Under the pieces are notes generated by a model. That model had not been told where the DNA came from. It saw only the letters and a program-made list of their open reading frames with translations, and did not search any database. From the NCBI GenBank assembly GCA_965194655.1, contig OZ239148.1:930001-994000 (forward strand): 64,000 bases of DNA, read 5' to 3'. Below are positions 43,616 to 51,721 of the stretch, piece after piece (the first letter of the stretch is position 1; the number at the start of each line of letters is the position of its first letter). Origin of the DNA: Hahnella lacustris. GTDB lineage: Bacteria; Pseudomonadota; Gammaproteobacteria; Burkholderiales; Burkholderiaceae_A. The translations under genes were made by a program, and so were the position numbers.

Positions 43616-43990
43616 ATGAACCAAGATCTCTTCGAACAAGGACTCAAAACCCGCCGAGAGGTGTTGGGTTCAGCTTATGTCGATAAGGCCATCGCCAACG
43701 CAGATGACTTTAATCGGGACATGCAGGAGTTGGTCACTCAGTATTGCTGGGGTGATGTCTGGAATCGGCCGGGTATTGATCGCAAGACCCGCAGCCTTCT
43801 GAATTTGGCCATGCTCACCGCCCTCAATCGGCCGCATGAGCTCAAGCTCCACGTGCGCGGTGCTCTAAACAACGGTGTGACGAAGGACGAAATCAAGGAG
43901 GTCTTTCTTCAGGCTGCCATCTATTGCGGCGTGCCCGCCGCCATCGATTCGTTTCGAAACGCAAAAGAGGTGTTTGCGGAGGACCAGTAG
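43616..43990 (+). CDS. Carboxymuconolactone decarboxylase family protein (PcaC-like)
   Basis: A 124-residue all-helical protein with DRKTRSLLNLAMLTALNRP, ELKLHVRGALNNGVTKDEIK and the segment EVFLQAAIYCGVPAAIDSFR. It closely resembles 4-carboxymuconolactone decarboxylase of protocatechuate breakdown in both motif and length, but no other pca genes are nearby. AAAGGAAG lies before the ATG. A simple alternative is a CMD-family oxidoreductase of other function. Confidence 0.85.
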   Translation: MNQDLFEQGLKTRREVLGSAYVDKAIANADDFNRDMQELVTQYCWGDVWNRPGIDRKTRSLLNLAMLTALNRPHELKLHVRGALNNGVTKDEIKEVFLQAAIYCGVPAAIDSFRNAKEVFAEDQ

Positions 43991-43999
43991 TTCGCTGCC

Positions 44000-44278
44000 A
44001 TGAACAGCTCCTTGTTCATCGACGTCGTCATCTTGGTTACCCTTCTGGAGTGGCCTTTGCTGCTCTGGCTCACGAGAGGGGCCCGCGCCAATGGGCTCTT
44101 GCGGAGCTTTGCGCCGGTGCCACTTCTGCTCATGCTGCTGCCGGGCCTCTTTCTCCTGGTTGCTGCTCGGGTAGTCAGTTCGGACTCGTTCGAGCCACTG
44201 GCGCTCATCTTTCTTGCTCTGGCTGGATTGACCCATGCCCTGGATCTCTTCCGTCGCTATCAACAGGAGTCGCGCTGA
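44000..44278 (+). CDS. Small three-helix membrane protein, unknown
   Basis: A 92-residue protein with hydrophobic segments at residues about 6-25, 38-58 and 65-82 and a basic tail (FRRYQQESR). I do not recognise a family. It starts 9 bases after the PcaC-like gene and its stop overlaps the pterin dehydratase start (TGATG), which supports it being a real gene. Confidence 0.6.
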   Translation: MNSSLFIDVVILVTLLEWPLLLWLTRGARANGLLRSFAPVPLLLMLLPGLFLLVAARVVSSDSFEPLALIFLALAGLTHALDLFRRYQQESR

Positions 44279-44541
44279 TGAATGTTCCCGACGGGTGGAC
44301 CCGGAGCGAGGACCGTGGAGGCCTTTTACAACGATCTTTTCGGTTTGCTGACTTCGAGAGGGCATTTGCCTTTATGACGCAGATGGCCGAATTCAGCGAG
44401 CGCGTTCAGCACCACCCCGAGTGGGTCAACGTCTATAACAGGGTAGAGATTCAGCTCACCACACATGATGCGGGTGGCCTTACTCAAAAGGATATTGACT
44501 GGGCGCAAGAAGCCAATCGTTGCTTTGGTGGATTTCAATAA
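44278..44541 (+). CDS. phhB: 4a-hydroxytetrahydrobiopterin dehydratase
   Basis: Pterin-4a-carbinolamine dehydratase that recycles tetrahydropterin after aromatic amino acid hydroxylation. The 87-residue protein has the conserved EFSERVQHHPEWVNVYNRVE with the catalytic His-His pair, then LTTHDAGGLTQKDIDWA. The ATG at 44278 overlaps the upstream stop. No phenylalanine hydroxylase is in the window. Confidence 0.92.
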   Translation: MNVPDGWTRSEDRGGLLQRSFRFADFERAFAFMTQMAEFSERVQHHPEWVNVYNRVEIQLTTHDAGGLTQKDIDWAQEANRCFGGFQ

Positions 44542-44544
44542 TCC

Positions 44545-45219
44545 ATGAGTGAGTCAATTGATCTGTATTGCGAACGTCTGGATCCGTCCTTTTGGGCGGA
44601 GCCCGTCAATGCGATCACCAATCTAGCATTTGTGTTGGTGGGGCTGCTCATGCTGCGCGGCCCGAGTTTCGCGGGCCGAGTGCTGGGCGTCGTTGAGATC
44701 ATGGTGGGGTTGGGAAGCCTGGCCTTTCATACCTTTGCGACGCCTTGGGCGGCCGCACTCGATGTGGGATTCATCGGTGTGTTTATTTTGGCTTTTGCCT
44801 ACGTGGTGCCCCGTGCGCTCTGGAGTGTCGCTCGCCCACTTGCAGCGGCAGCAGCGGGGACTGTGCTGGTCTTGATCTGGCAAATCAACCTGATGGCCAC
44901 AGAATTGCGTGAAACGCTCGGAAGTTTCCCCCCCGGCTTTTATGTGGGCGCTTGGCTGAGCCTACTGGTCTATGGGCTCATCTCTTGGCTCAAGGGGTGT
45001 TATCACGCTTCAAAATGGATGCTGACAGCTGCCTTCGTTTTTCCGCTTTCCCTTTCTGCTCGAGAGCTCGATGGTCCCCTGTGCGAGGTGTTTCCTCTGG
45101 GGACACACTGGCTTTGGCATCTCTTAAATTCCGCTGTGCTCGGGCTCTGTGCCTGGTCTTGTCATGCTCAAGAGGCATCTAAATTCGGCGCAGCAGACCC
45201 TCACGCCGCCCATTCCTAA
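44545..45219 (+). CDS. Ceramidase-family (CREST) membrane protein
   Basis: A 224-residue protein with about seven helices. The alkaline-ceramidase superfamily pattern is present: DLYCERLDPSFWAEPVNAIT at the N-terminus, GLGSLAFHTFATPWAAALDV (His and Asp) and DGPLCEVFPLGTHWLWHLLN (two His), giving the zinc-ligand set. Bacterial members are of unproven activity. It begins 3 bases after phhB. Its last 96 bases are antisense to the NYN gene. Confidence 0.85.
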   Translation: MSESIDLYCERLDPSFWAEPVNAITNLAFVLVGLLMLRGPSFAGRVLGVVEIMVGLGSLAFHTFATPWAAALDVGFIGVFILAFAYVVPRALWSVARPLAAAAAGTVLVLIWQINLMATELRETLGSFPPGFYVGAWLSLLVYGLISWLKGCYHASKWMLTAAFVFPLSLSARELDGPLCEVFPLGTHWLWHLLNSAVLGLCAWSCHAQEASKFGAADPHAAHS

Positions 45220-45777
45220 GGCGCGTCGCCAGACGCCTTTGTCATCACTGACGACAAAGCTTGCTTCAAGCCCTTGTACTCGCCGCTCCCTGAGATGATT
45301 CAGTATGGCCTTATCGGCCTTGTCTCTGCCTTTTCCGCCCGCAAAATGAGTCTCCAAACGGGGATGCGTGACGAGGGTCTCTGAGACATCTCCATCAAAC
45401 CAGAGCATCACGCTCAGAGTGGTCCATGTCTCAACCATCTCTCGAACGTGCTCGATCAAGCGGTCTCGTCCACCAGGTCCATACAAGAATCCGAGCCGGA
45501 AGAGAAGGTTGTGTCCGTCAATGATGACTCGGACAGGCTGCTGGGCCTGCATACACTTCATGATTGCGACACTAGGAAGGTCCCGAGCCGCTGCCTCAGG
45601 GATGGGCCAGAGTGAGAGTCCCTTTTGGTGAATCTCTGGAAACAGGGATTGCGCCTCTGCCTGGGGGAGGCTTCCGTGAATGGAGAGCTCGAGCACGCGG
45701 AGCCGAATTGCGACCAGCTCATCCCAGCTCATGGCTAAGGCAAGCTGCTCTTGGAGTTTCTCCCCATGGGCAATCAA
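45124..45777 (-). CDS. NYN-domain (YacP-like) predicted ribonuclease
   Basis: A 217-residue protein. The PIN-like NYN core covers residues about 80-200, with acidic residues in VIIDGHNLLFR, MLWFDGDVSET, DKADKAILNHL and FVVSDDKGVWRRA. The N-terminal 75 residues are helical and unassigned. The start is a TTG at 45777 with AAGGG seven bases upstream; an ATG at 45732 is the alternative. The C-terminal 30 or so codons are antisense to the ceramidase-family gene, so the exact end matters; the frame is clean to 45124. Confidence 0.75.
   Translation of the reverse strand: MIAHGEKLQEQLALAMSWDELVAIRLRVLELSIHGSLPQAEAQSLFPEIHQKGLSLWPIPEAAARDLPSVAIMKCMQAQQPVRVIIDGHNLLFRLGFLYGPGGRDRLIEHVREMVETWTTLSVMLWFDGDVSETLVTHPRLETHFAGGKGRDKADKAILNHLRERRVQGLEASFVVSDDKGVWRRALGMGGVRVCCAEFRCLLSMTRPGTEPEHSGI
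45218..45240 (+). terminator. Possible terminator after the ceramidase-family gene
   Basis: AAGGCG (45218-45223) pairs with CGCCTT (45234-45239) and is followed by a short T-run (TTTGT). It begins within the stop codon and lies inside the oppositely coded NYN gene. Confidence 0.3.
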
Positions 45778-45800
45778 GTCGAAACCCTTACACTTGGGCC

Positions 45801-46631
45801 ATGACTGACTGGTTTAATCCACGCCAAGCCACGCCGGACAGCGAGGCCATCATGGAGCGATTGGATACGGCGAGCCGACGATTTCGGGCACGCTGGCTGA
45901 ACGCTCGTCTCAACTGTGCCTATGGCCCCGGGCCTCGGCAGCAGTACGACCTCTTCCTTCCCCCAGAGGGAAGGGCGGTTCGCGGGCTGCAAGTCTTTGT
46001 CCATGGGGGGTTTTGGTCGAGTAGGCACAAGGATCAGTTTAGTGCCCTGGCGCCAGGGTTTCTGTATGAGGGCTGTGCGGTCGCCATCATGACCTATCCG
46101 CTCATGCCGAACATTCGTCTCCCTGATCTCATCGATCAGACCGCTGCGGGGCTGACTGAACTGATCCAGACAGAGGCATCTGCGCTTGGGGTCTCTGAGG
46201 TGGTCGTGACCGGCCATTCCGCGGGTGCTCACTTGGTTGCGATGGCCTTTCACACCGCCCGCGGTCAGCAAAAGACTCATGTGCTGAGTATTCGACCAAG
46301 CCGCCTGGTCTTGGTGAGCGGGGTCTATGAACTGATGGAGCGTGCAGCGGCTCCGGTCAGCGCGAAGATTGGACTGACGCCAGCCGATGCCCTGGAGAGC
46401 TGTCCTCTGAAGCACTGCAGCCCCAGCCCAACGGAGACATATATTTTTGCGGGGCGGCGAGAACCAGAGCGTTGGTGTGAGCAAGGAACCACCTATCAAC
46501 GTCACCTGCATCAGCAGGGGCTCAGTCATGCTCACCATGCACTCGTGGCTGGGCATGATCACTTTACGCTGCTGGAGGCAATCGCAAATCCGGCGAGTGA
46601 GATTGCGCTGGCGATGAAGGAGAGTGCCTAG
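45801..46631 (+). CDS. Alpha/beta hydrolase, kynurenine-formamidase/carboxylesterase type
   Basis: A 276-residue serine hydrolase with oxyanion motif HGGFWSSRHKD, nucleophile elbow TGHSAGAHL and a late catalytic-His candidate in AGHDHFTLLEA. The HGG motif and N-terminal NCAYGPGPRQQYDLFLP place it with BD-FAE/kynurenine formamidase-like hydrolases. It is divergent from the NYN gene, 23 bases away, and ends overlapping the DUF971 gene by 4 bases in convergent orientation. Confidence 0.85.
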   Translation: MTDWFNPRQATPDSEAIMERLDTASRRFRARWLNARLNCAYGPGPRQQYDLFLPPEGRAVRGLQVFVHGGFWSSRHKDQFSALAPGFLYEGCAVAIMTYPLMPNIRLPDLIDQTAAGLTELIQTEASALGVSEVVVTGHSAGAHLVAMAFHTARGQQKTHVLSIRPSRLVLVSGVYELMERAAAPVSAKIGLTPADALESCPLKHCSPSPTETYIFAGRREPERWCEQGTTYQRHLHQQGLSHAHHALVAGHDHFTLLEAIANPASEIALAMKESA

Positions 46632-47017
46632 AGAGGCTCGCGCGAGCCGCCAGCCTCTTCGAGCCGTCGAAGATAGTCAGCCCAGAGGACGTCTTGGTGC
46701 TCTCCGAGCCACTTGAGATAGGCCCAGGTAAAGAGCCCTGAATCATGGCCGTCAGAGAACTGTGGCTGCACCGCATAGTTTCCAACGGGTTCCAAGCCAA
46801 TCAGTCCAACGTTCTTCTTGCCGGTCTGCAAGATCTCCTGACCCGGCCCATGGCCCACCACCTCCGCTGAGGGGGAATATACCCTCAGGAGCTCGAAGGG
46901 CAGGGCGATCGAAGACCCATCCTCATAACGGAGTGTGAGCACTCTTTTAGATTGATTGACTTCTAGGTCGTCAGGGACGGGTGCGTCTTGGGTGTGTCGA
47001 AAGGTAGGAAGGCTCAT
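46628..47017 (-). CDS. DUF971 (gamma-butyrobetaine hydroxylase-like N-terminal) protein
   Basis: A 129-residue stand-alone DUF971 domain: LEVNQSKRVLTLRYEDGSS, PFELLRVYSPSAEVVGHG, VGLIGLEPVGNYAVQPQF and SDGHDSGLFTWAYL. In betaproteobacteria such proteins are often near ubiquinone or iron-sulfur biogenesis genes; the role is unknown. It is 9 bases downstream of the RraA-like gene on the same strand, so the two may be cotranscribed. Confidence 0.85.
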   Translation of the reverse strand: MSLPTFRHTQDAPVPDDLEVNQSKRVLTLRYEDGSSIALPFELLRVYSPSAEVVGHGPGQEILQTGKKNVGLIGLEPVGNYAVQPQFSDGHDSGLFTWAYLKWLGEHQDVLWADYLRRLEEAGGSREPL

Positions 47018-47026
47018 ACGCGTAGT

Positions 47027-47740
47027 TTACCGGCCGGTCCTCGCCCGCCAGGCCTGAAAGGCGGTTTCCGTCGTGGGATCAGTGGGGGGATAGAGCCCTC
47101 GAATACTCGCCCCATCGCGCACACGCTCCATGACGAAGTCCTCAAAGGCGGTCATGTCAAAGGCCTCATGGGCCAGCTCTTCGGCCAGCTCTTTGGGGAG
47201 CACCACCACCCCGTCAGCATCACCCACCAGGATATCGCCGGGGAAGACAGGCGCATCGCCGCAGCCGATGGGCACATTGATGTCAATCGCATGATGAAGG
47301 GTGAGGTTGGTGGGTGCCGAGGGCCGGTGATGAAAGGCTGGAATGCTGAGCGCAGCGATCTCACCTGAGTCCCTAAAGCCGCCGTCGGTCACGATACCTG
47401 CCACACCGCGCATCATCAGGCGAGAGATCAGGATGGCACCGGCCGAGGCAGCACGTGCGTCCTTTCTGCTGTCTATCACCATCACATGCCCAGCTGGGCA
47501 AGTCTCAATCGCCAAACGTTGGGGGTGGGCGGGGTCACGGAAGGCGCTGATGGGGTTCAGGTCCTCGCGTGCTGGAATGTAGCGAAGCGTGAAGGCCTCT
47601 CCCACCATGCTCTCTTTGAGAGGTCCAAGGGGACGAACGTCTTGAATGAATTGCTTATTGAGCCCCCGCTTGAACAGAAGGGTGGTGAGCGTGGCGGTGC
47701 TGATGGATCTCAGCTTACGGCGTGCCTCTTCGGTGATCAT
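47027..47740 (-). CDS. RraA-like family protein
   Basis: A 237-residue protein of the RraA/4-hydroxy-4-methyl-2-oxoglutarate aldolase superfamily. The phosphate/oxyacid site GIVTDGGFRDSGEIAAL and GDILVGDADGVVVLPKELAEE are visible. Such proteins are often annotated as ribonuclease activity regulators, but those beside sugar-acid dehydratases are more likely to act on a 2-keto acid as aldolase or decarboxylase. ATG at 47740 with AGGAGG six bases upstream. It is divergent from the IlvD/Edd gene across only 39 bases. Confidence 0.85.
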   Translation of the reverse strand: MITEEARRKLRSISTATLTTLLFKRGLNKQFIQDVRPLGPLKESMVGEAFTLRYIPAREDLNPISAFRDPAHPQRLAIETCPAGHVMVIDSRKDARAASAGAILISRLMMRGVAGIVTDGGFRDSGEIAALSIPAFHHRPSAPTNLTLHHAIDINVPIGCGDAPVFPGDILVGDADGVVVLPKELAEELAHEAFDMTAFEDFVMERVRDGASIRGLYPPTDPTTETAFQAWRARTGR

Positions 47741-47779
47741 GGGTTGCCTCCTGAAAACTGATGTATTAGTGTACAAGCC

Positions 47780-49522
47780 ATGACCAGACCTCACAAACTT
47801 AAACCCTCCGATCTGAGAAGCGCTCGTTGGTTTGCACCAGACGATTTCAGGTCATTCGGCCATCGTTCTAGAACCATGCAGATGGGCTACGCTCCCATCG
47901 ATTGGGTGGATAAGCCCGTGATCGCGATCGTCAACACCTGGTCGGATGCGCAGCCCTGCCACGCGCATTTCAAGCATCGGGTCGAAGACATCAAGCGAGG
48001 AATCTTCCAGGCAGGAGGCTTTCCACTGGAGCTGCCTGCGCTCTCACTGAGTGAGATGTATGTGAAGCCGACCACCATGCTCTATCGAAATATGCTGGCG
48101 ATGGAGACAGAAGAACTGCTGCGATCTCATCCGGTAGATGGCGCGGTTTTGATGGGGGGGTGTGATAAGACCACCCCCGGACTGGTGATGGGAGCGACAT
48201 CCATGGGGCTGCCGTTCATTTACATGCCTGCTGGACCCATGCTGCGGGGGAACTATCGTGGGGATGTGCTTGGCTCAGGAACAGACAGCTTCAAGTACTG
48301 GGATGAGCGCCGTGCAGGGTTGATCTCGAAGGATGAGTGGGTGGCGGTTGAGGCTGGCATTGCTCGCTCCTATGGCCACTGCATGACGATGGGAACCGCG
48401 TCCACGATGACCTCCATCGCAGAGGCATTGGGGCTCACGCTTGCAGGTGCAAGCTCTATCCTCGCTGCTGATGCAAACCATCCACGTATGGCGGCTGAGT
48501 GCGGCAGAAGAATTGTCGAGATGGTCTGGGAAGACCTACGTCCTTCAGAGATTCTGACGGCGGCTGCAGTCAAGAATGCCGCCACCGTTGCCATGGCGCT
48601 GGGCTGCTCGACCAATGCGGTGATTCACCTCCTGGCCATGTCAAAACGCGCGGGTGTTGCATTGAGCCTCGATGATCTGGATGCCATTGGGCGTGTGACA
48701 CCAGTCATCGCCAATGTTCGGCCAGTGGGAAAGACCGCCCTGATGGAGGACTTCTTTTACGCCGGTGGCCTTCGTGCCCTCATGGCGAATCTGTCTGATC
48801 GACTCGATTTGTCCGTGATGACGGTTTCTGGAATCACCCTTGGAGAGGCTCTGTCTGGAGCGAAGGTCTATAACGACGACGTGATCCGCAGTCTGGACAA
48901 CCCCGTTTATCACGAGGGTTCGTTGGCCGTGCTGAAAGGTAACCTGGCACCCGATGGGGCAGTTATCAAACCTGCAGCCTGCGATCCACGGTTTTATCAG
49001 CATGTGGGCCCAGCGCTGGTCGCCGATCACTACGATGAGCTCATCTCGATCATTGAGAACGAAGATCTCGAGATATCACCCGAGACGGTTCTCATTCTGC
49101 GCAATGCAGGTCCTCAGGGAGGTCCAGGCATGCCAGAGTGGGGCATGATCCCCATGCCGAAGGCGCTGCTGAAGCGTGGAATCCGCGATATGGTCCGAAT
49201 GTCAGACGCTCGAATGAGCGGCACTTCTTATGGCGCCTGTGTCCTTCACATCGCCCCAGAGGCGTATGTCGGTGGTCCGCTTGCATGGGTACAAAACGGT
49301 GATCTCATTGAGCTCAATATCCCCAAGCGAAGCTTGAATGTGTTGGTGAGCGAGGAGGAGCTCGAGCAGCGCAGGCGAAACTGGACTCCGCCTCCCCGGC
49401 GGTATGAACGGGGATACGGCTTCATGTTCTCGCAACACATCGAGCAGGCCGATAAGGGCTGTGACTTCGATTTTCTAAAGACAGAGTTTGGTGGCCCCGT
49501 ATCAGAGCCGGAGATTCATTGA
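47780..49522 (+). CDS. IlvD/Edd family sugar-acid dehydratase (L-arabinonate dehydratase type)
   Basis: Removes water from an aldonate to give a 2-keto-3-deoxy acid, using an iron-sulfur cluster. The 580-residue protein has the cluster cysteines C60 (AQPCHAHF), C128 (MGGCDKTTPG, with K130 at the Mg/carbamate position) and C201 (YGHCMTMGTASTM). The short N-terminal Arg-Ser region RSARWFAPDDFRSFGHRSR is as in arabinonate/xylonate-type members rather than IlvD. No clear Shine-Dalgarno precedes the ATG. The stop overlaps the UxaA-type gene by 1 base. Confidence 0.9.
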   Translation: MTRPHKLKPSDLRSARWFAPDDFRSFGHRSRTMQMGYAPIDWVDKPVIAIVNTWSDAQPCHAHFKHRVEDIKRGIFQAGGFPLELPALSLSEMYVKPTTMLYRNMLAMETEELLRSHPVDGAVLMGGCDKTTPGLVMGATSMGLPFIYMPAGPMLRGNYRGDVLGSGTDSFKYWDERRAGLISKDEWVAVEAGIARSYGHCMTMGTASTMTSIAEALGLTLAGASSILAADANHPRMAAECGRRIVEMVWEDLRPSEILTAAAVKNAATVAMALGCSTNAVIHLLAMSKRAGVALSLDDLDAIGRVTPVIANVRPVGKTALMEDFFYAGGLRALMANLSDRLDLSVMTVSGITLGEALSGAKVYNDDVIRSLDNPVYHEGSLAVLKGNLAPDGAVIKPAACDPRFYQHVGPALVADHYDELISIIENEDLEISPETVLILRNAGPQGGPGMPEWGMIPMPKALLKRGIRDMVRMSDARMSGTSYGACVLHIAPEAYVGGPLAWVQNGDLIELNIPKRSLNVLVSEEELEQRRRNWTPPPRRYERGYGFMFSQHIEQADKGCDFDFLKTEFGGPVSEPEIH

Positions 49523-51051
49523 TGCCTGGGAACATTTCCAAGATCATTCGGCTCGACGCGGCCGATAACGTCGTGATTGCCCGGGTCGCGCTTGCAGTGG
49601 GTGACTCGATTGAAGACGAGGGCTTGGTGGTATGCGAGGCTGTTGAGGCTGGGCATAAGCTTGCATCACGCCCCATTCGGGCCGGTGAGCCCATCCTTAA
49701 ATACAACACTGTGATTGGGTATGCGGCGTGCGACCTCGCTGCAGGGAGCTACCTGCACAGTCACAACGTGACCTTCGATGACGTCGAGAAAGACTACGCG
49801 TTTTCACAGCGGTATGTCCCGACGGCCCTCATACCGCCCAGCCAGAGACGAACATTCATGGGGTTCTCACGCAACGATGGGCGAGTCGGGACTCGGAACA
49901 CAATTGGCATCTTCATCACCGTGAACTGCTCGGCGACAGTGGCCAAGAAGATCTCGGCCTACTTCGACTCAGAGCGGTTGGAGGCCTACCCCAACGTCAG
50001 CGATGTTGTCGCTTTCGTACACGAGCAGGGCTGTGGGATGGAGATGACGGGCGAGCCCATGGATCTGCTGCGCCGAACCCTCTCAGGCATGATCCGGCAC
50101 CCCAACATTGCGGGCGCTTTGGTGGTGTCCCTTGGCTGCGAGCGTAACAACCTCCAGCGCTTCTTTGAGCAGGAGGGCCTAGAGACTGGGAAGATGCTGC
50201 GAACGATCACCATGCAAGAGGCCGGTGGGACCCAGAATGCGGTCAAGCTCGGCATTGAAGCGATCAAGGAGATGTTGCCAGAGGCCAATCGCTCGGAGCG
50301 TTCGCCTTGCTCGGCCGAGCACCTCATGGTCGGGCTTCAGTGTGGGGGTTCAGATGGGTTCTCGGGTCTGTCGGCCAATCCGGCACTCGGCAAAGCGGTA
50401 GACATTCTGGTGCGCAACGGAGGGACCGCCATTCTGTCCGAGACGCCTGAGATCTATGGAGTCGAACAGACCCTCACGGCACGTGCGGTCTCTCCGGAAG
50501 TCGGGCAGAAATTGGTGGAGCGGATGAACTGGTGGCTTGAGTACAACAAGGGCCGAAACACACAGATCAATGGCATCGTCTCTCCTGGGAATCAGGCGGG
50601 TGGACTCGCCAATATTCTGGAGAAGAGCCTGGGCGGTGCGAAGAAGGGCGGTTCAACTGGACTCATGGAGGTGTATCGATACGCTGAGCAGGTTCGCACC
50701 CATGGCTTTGTGTTTATGGATACGCCAGGCTACGACCCAGTGTCTGCGACAGGGCAGATCGCGGGCGGGGCAAATCTCATCTGCTTTACCACGGGGCGGG
50801 GGTCCTGCTTTGGCTCGTATCCATCACCCACCATCAAACTGGCTTCCAATACGCCCATGTTTCAGCGCATGAAGTCCGATATGGACATCAATTGCGGTCA
50901 GGTGATTGATGGCACCAGGTCTCTTGACGACATGGGCGAAGAGATCTTTGAACTCATGCTTCGAATCGCATCGGGCGAGCAGTCCAAGAGTGAAGCCCTC
51001 GGGGTGGGCGAGGAGGAGTTCTGCCCATGGCAGATTGGAGTGCTGGGCTAG
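49522..51051 (+). CDS. UxaA-family altronate/hydroxyacid dehydratase
   Basis: A 509-residue protein with an N-terminal SAF domain (residues about 10-95, with GHKLASRPIRAGEPILKYN and YLHSHNV) fused to the catalytic part with GFSRNDGRVGTRNTIGIFI, LGCERNN and VGLQCGGSDGFSGLSANP. Known members dehydrate altronate, galactarate or sulfolactate. The ATG at 49522 overlaps the IlvD/Edd stop (TGATG). The context suggests it acts on the same sugar-acid path, perhaps as second dehydratase; substrate unproven. Confidence 0.88.
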   Translation: MPGNISKIIRLDAADNVVIARVALAVGDSIEDEGLVVCEAVEAGHKLASRPIRAGEPILKYNTVIGYAACDLAAGSYLHSHNVTFDDVEKDYAFSQRYVPTALIPPSQRRTFMGFSRNDGRVGTRNTIGIFITVNCSATVAKKISAYFDSERLEAYPNVSDVVAFVHEQGCGMEMTGEPMDLLRRTLSGMIRHPNIAGALVVSLGCERNNLQRFFEQEGLETGKMLRTITMQEAGGTQNAVKLGIEAIKEMLPEANRSERSPCSAEHLMVGLQCGGSDGFSGLSANPALGKAVDILVRNGGTAILSETPEIYGVEQTLTARAVSPEVGQKLVERMNWWLEYNKGRNTQINGIVSPGNQAGGLANILEKSLGGAKKGGSTGLMEVYRYAEQVRTHGFVFMDTPGYDPVSATGQIAGGANLICFTTGRGSCFGSYPSPTIKLASNTPMFQRMKSDMDINCGQVIDGTRSLDDMGEEIFELMLRIASGEQSKSEALGVGEEEFCPWQIGVLG

Positions 51052-51054
51052 GCC

Positions 51055-51708
51055 ATGGGCGTTGCTCAGTCCATCTATGAGCGTCTTCGAGGCCGCGTAC
51101 TCGCGCTGGAATTAGAGCCTGGGGTCTTACTCTCTCGATCTGCCTTGGCCGCTCATTACGGAGTGAGTCAGACTCCAGTCCGTGATGCCTTGCTGAAGCT
51201 TGAGGCCGAGGGCCTCGTGCGTATTTTTCCGCAGTCAAGAACCGAGGTCGCGCCGATTGAGGTTGGGAAAGTACACGAGGTGCAGTTTCTGCGCAGAGCG
51301 CTTGAGGTGGAGGTGGTCCAAAGGCTCTGCGAGTGCCTTGAGCACGAGGGCTTAGTGGAGCTCGAAGGAGTTCTCAAGGCTCAGCGTGCCCTCATCAGCA
51401 ACGATGACGCGCTTGATCGCTTCATGGGCCTGGACCAGGCGTTTCACGCCACTCTGTTTCGGCTCGCAGGCCAGCTCGATCTTCACCATTTGGTGGTGCT
51501 CAAGAGTGTGCATCTCGACCGAGTCAGGCGTCTGCAGCTGCCTTTAAGCGGAAAGCGCAGGGCCATCGTTTCCGAGCATAAGACCATTCTGGATGCGCTC
51601 AGAAAAAAGGATGCACCCGCAGCAGTGGCTGCGGTTCGTGGCCATCTGTCTGGGGCTCGTCGTAACCTCGAGAGCCTCTTGTCTTCCCATCCGCAGTACT
51701 TCGAATAG
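51055..51708 (+). CDS. GntR family transcriptional regulator (FCD type)
   Basis: A 217-residue regulator with winged HTH (LSRSALAAHYGVSQTPVRDALLKLEAEGLV, of which residues 27-57 form the core) and a C-terminal FCD ligand-binding domain with metal-site residues in the FMGLDQAFHATLF and EHKTILDALRKKD segments. It lies inside the sugar-acid operon, 3 bases after the UxaA-type gene, and probably controls it in response to a sugar acid. Confidence 0.9.
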   Translation: MGVAQSIYERLRGRVLALELEPGVLLSRSALAAHYGVSQTPVRDALLKLEAEGLVRIFPQSRTEVAPIEVGKVHEVQFLRRALEVEVVQRLCECLEHEGLVELEGVLKAQRALISNDDALDRFMGLDQAFHATLFRLAGQLDLHHLVVLKSVHLDRVRRLQLPLSGKRRAIVSEHKTILDALRKKDAPAAVAAVRGHLSGARRNLESLLSSHPQYFE

Positions 51709-51721
51709 GAGTTCCTCATCC

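Noticed and set aside
47762..47775. TGTA-N6-TACA inverted repeat in the short gap between RraA-like and IlvD/Edd genes as a GntR operator
   Set aside because: Only four symmetric bases per side and no second copy; it does not match the common GT-N-AC core of FCD-type regulators well enough to call.
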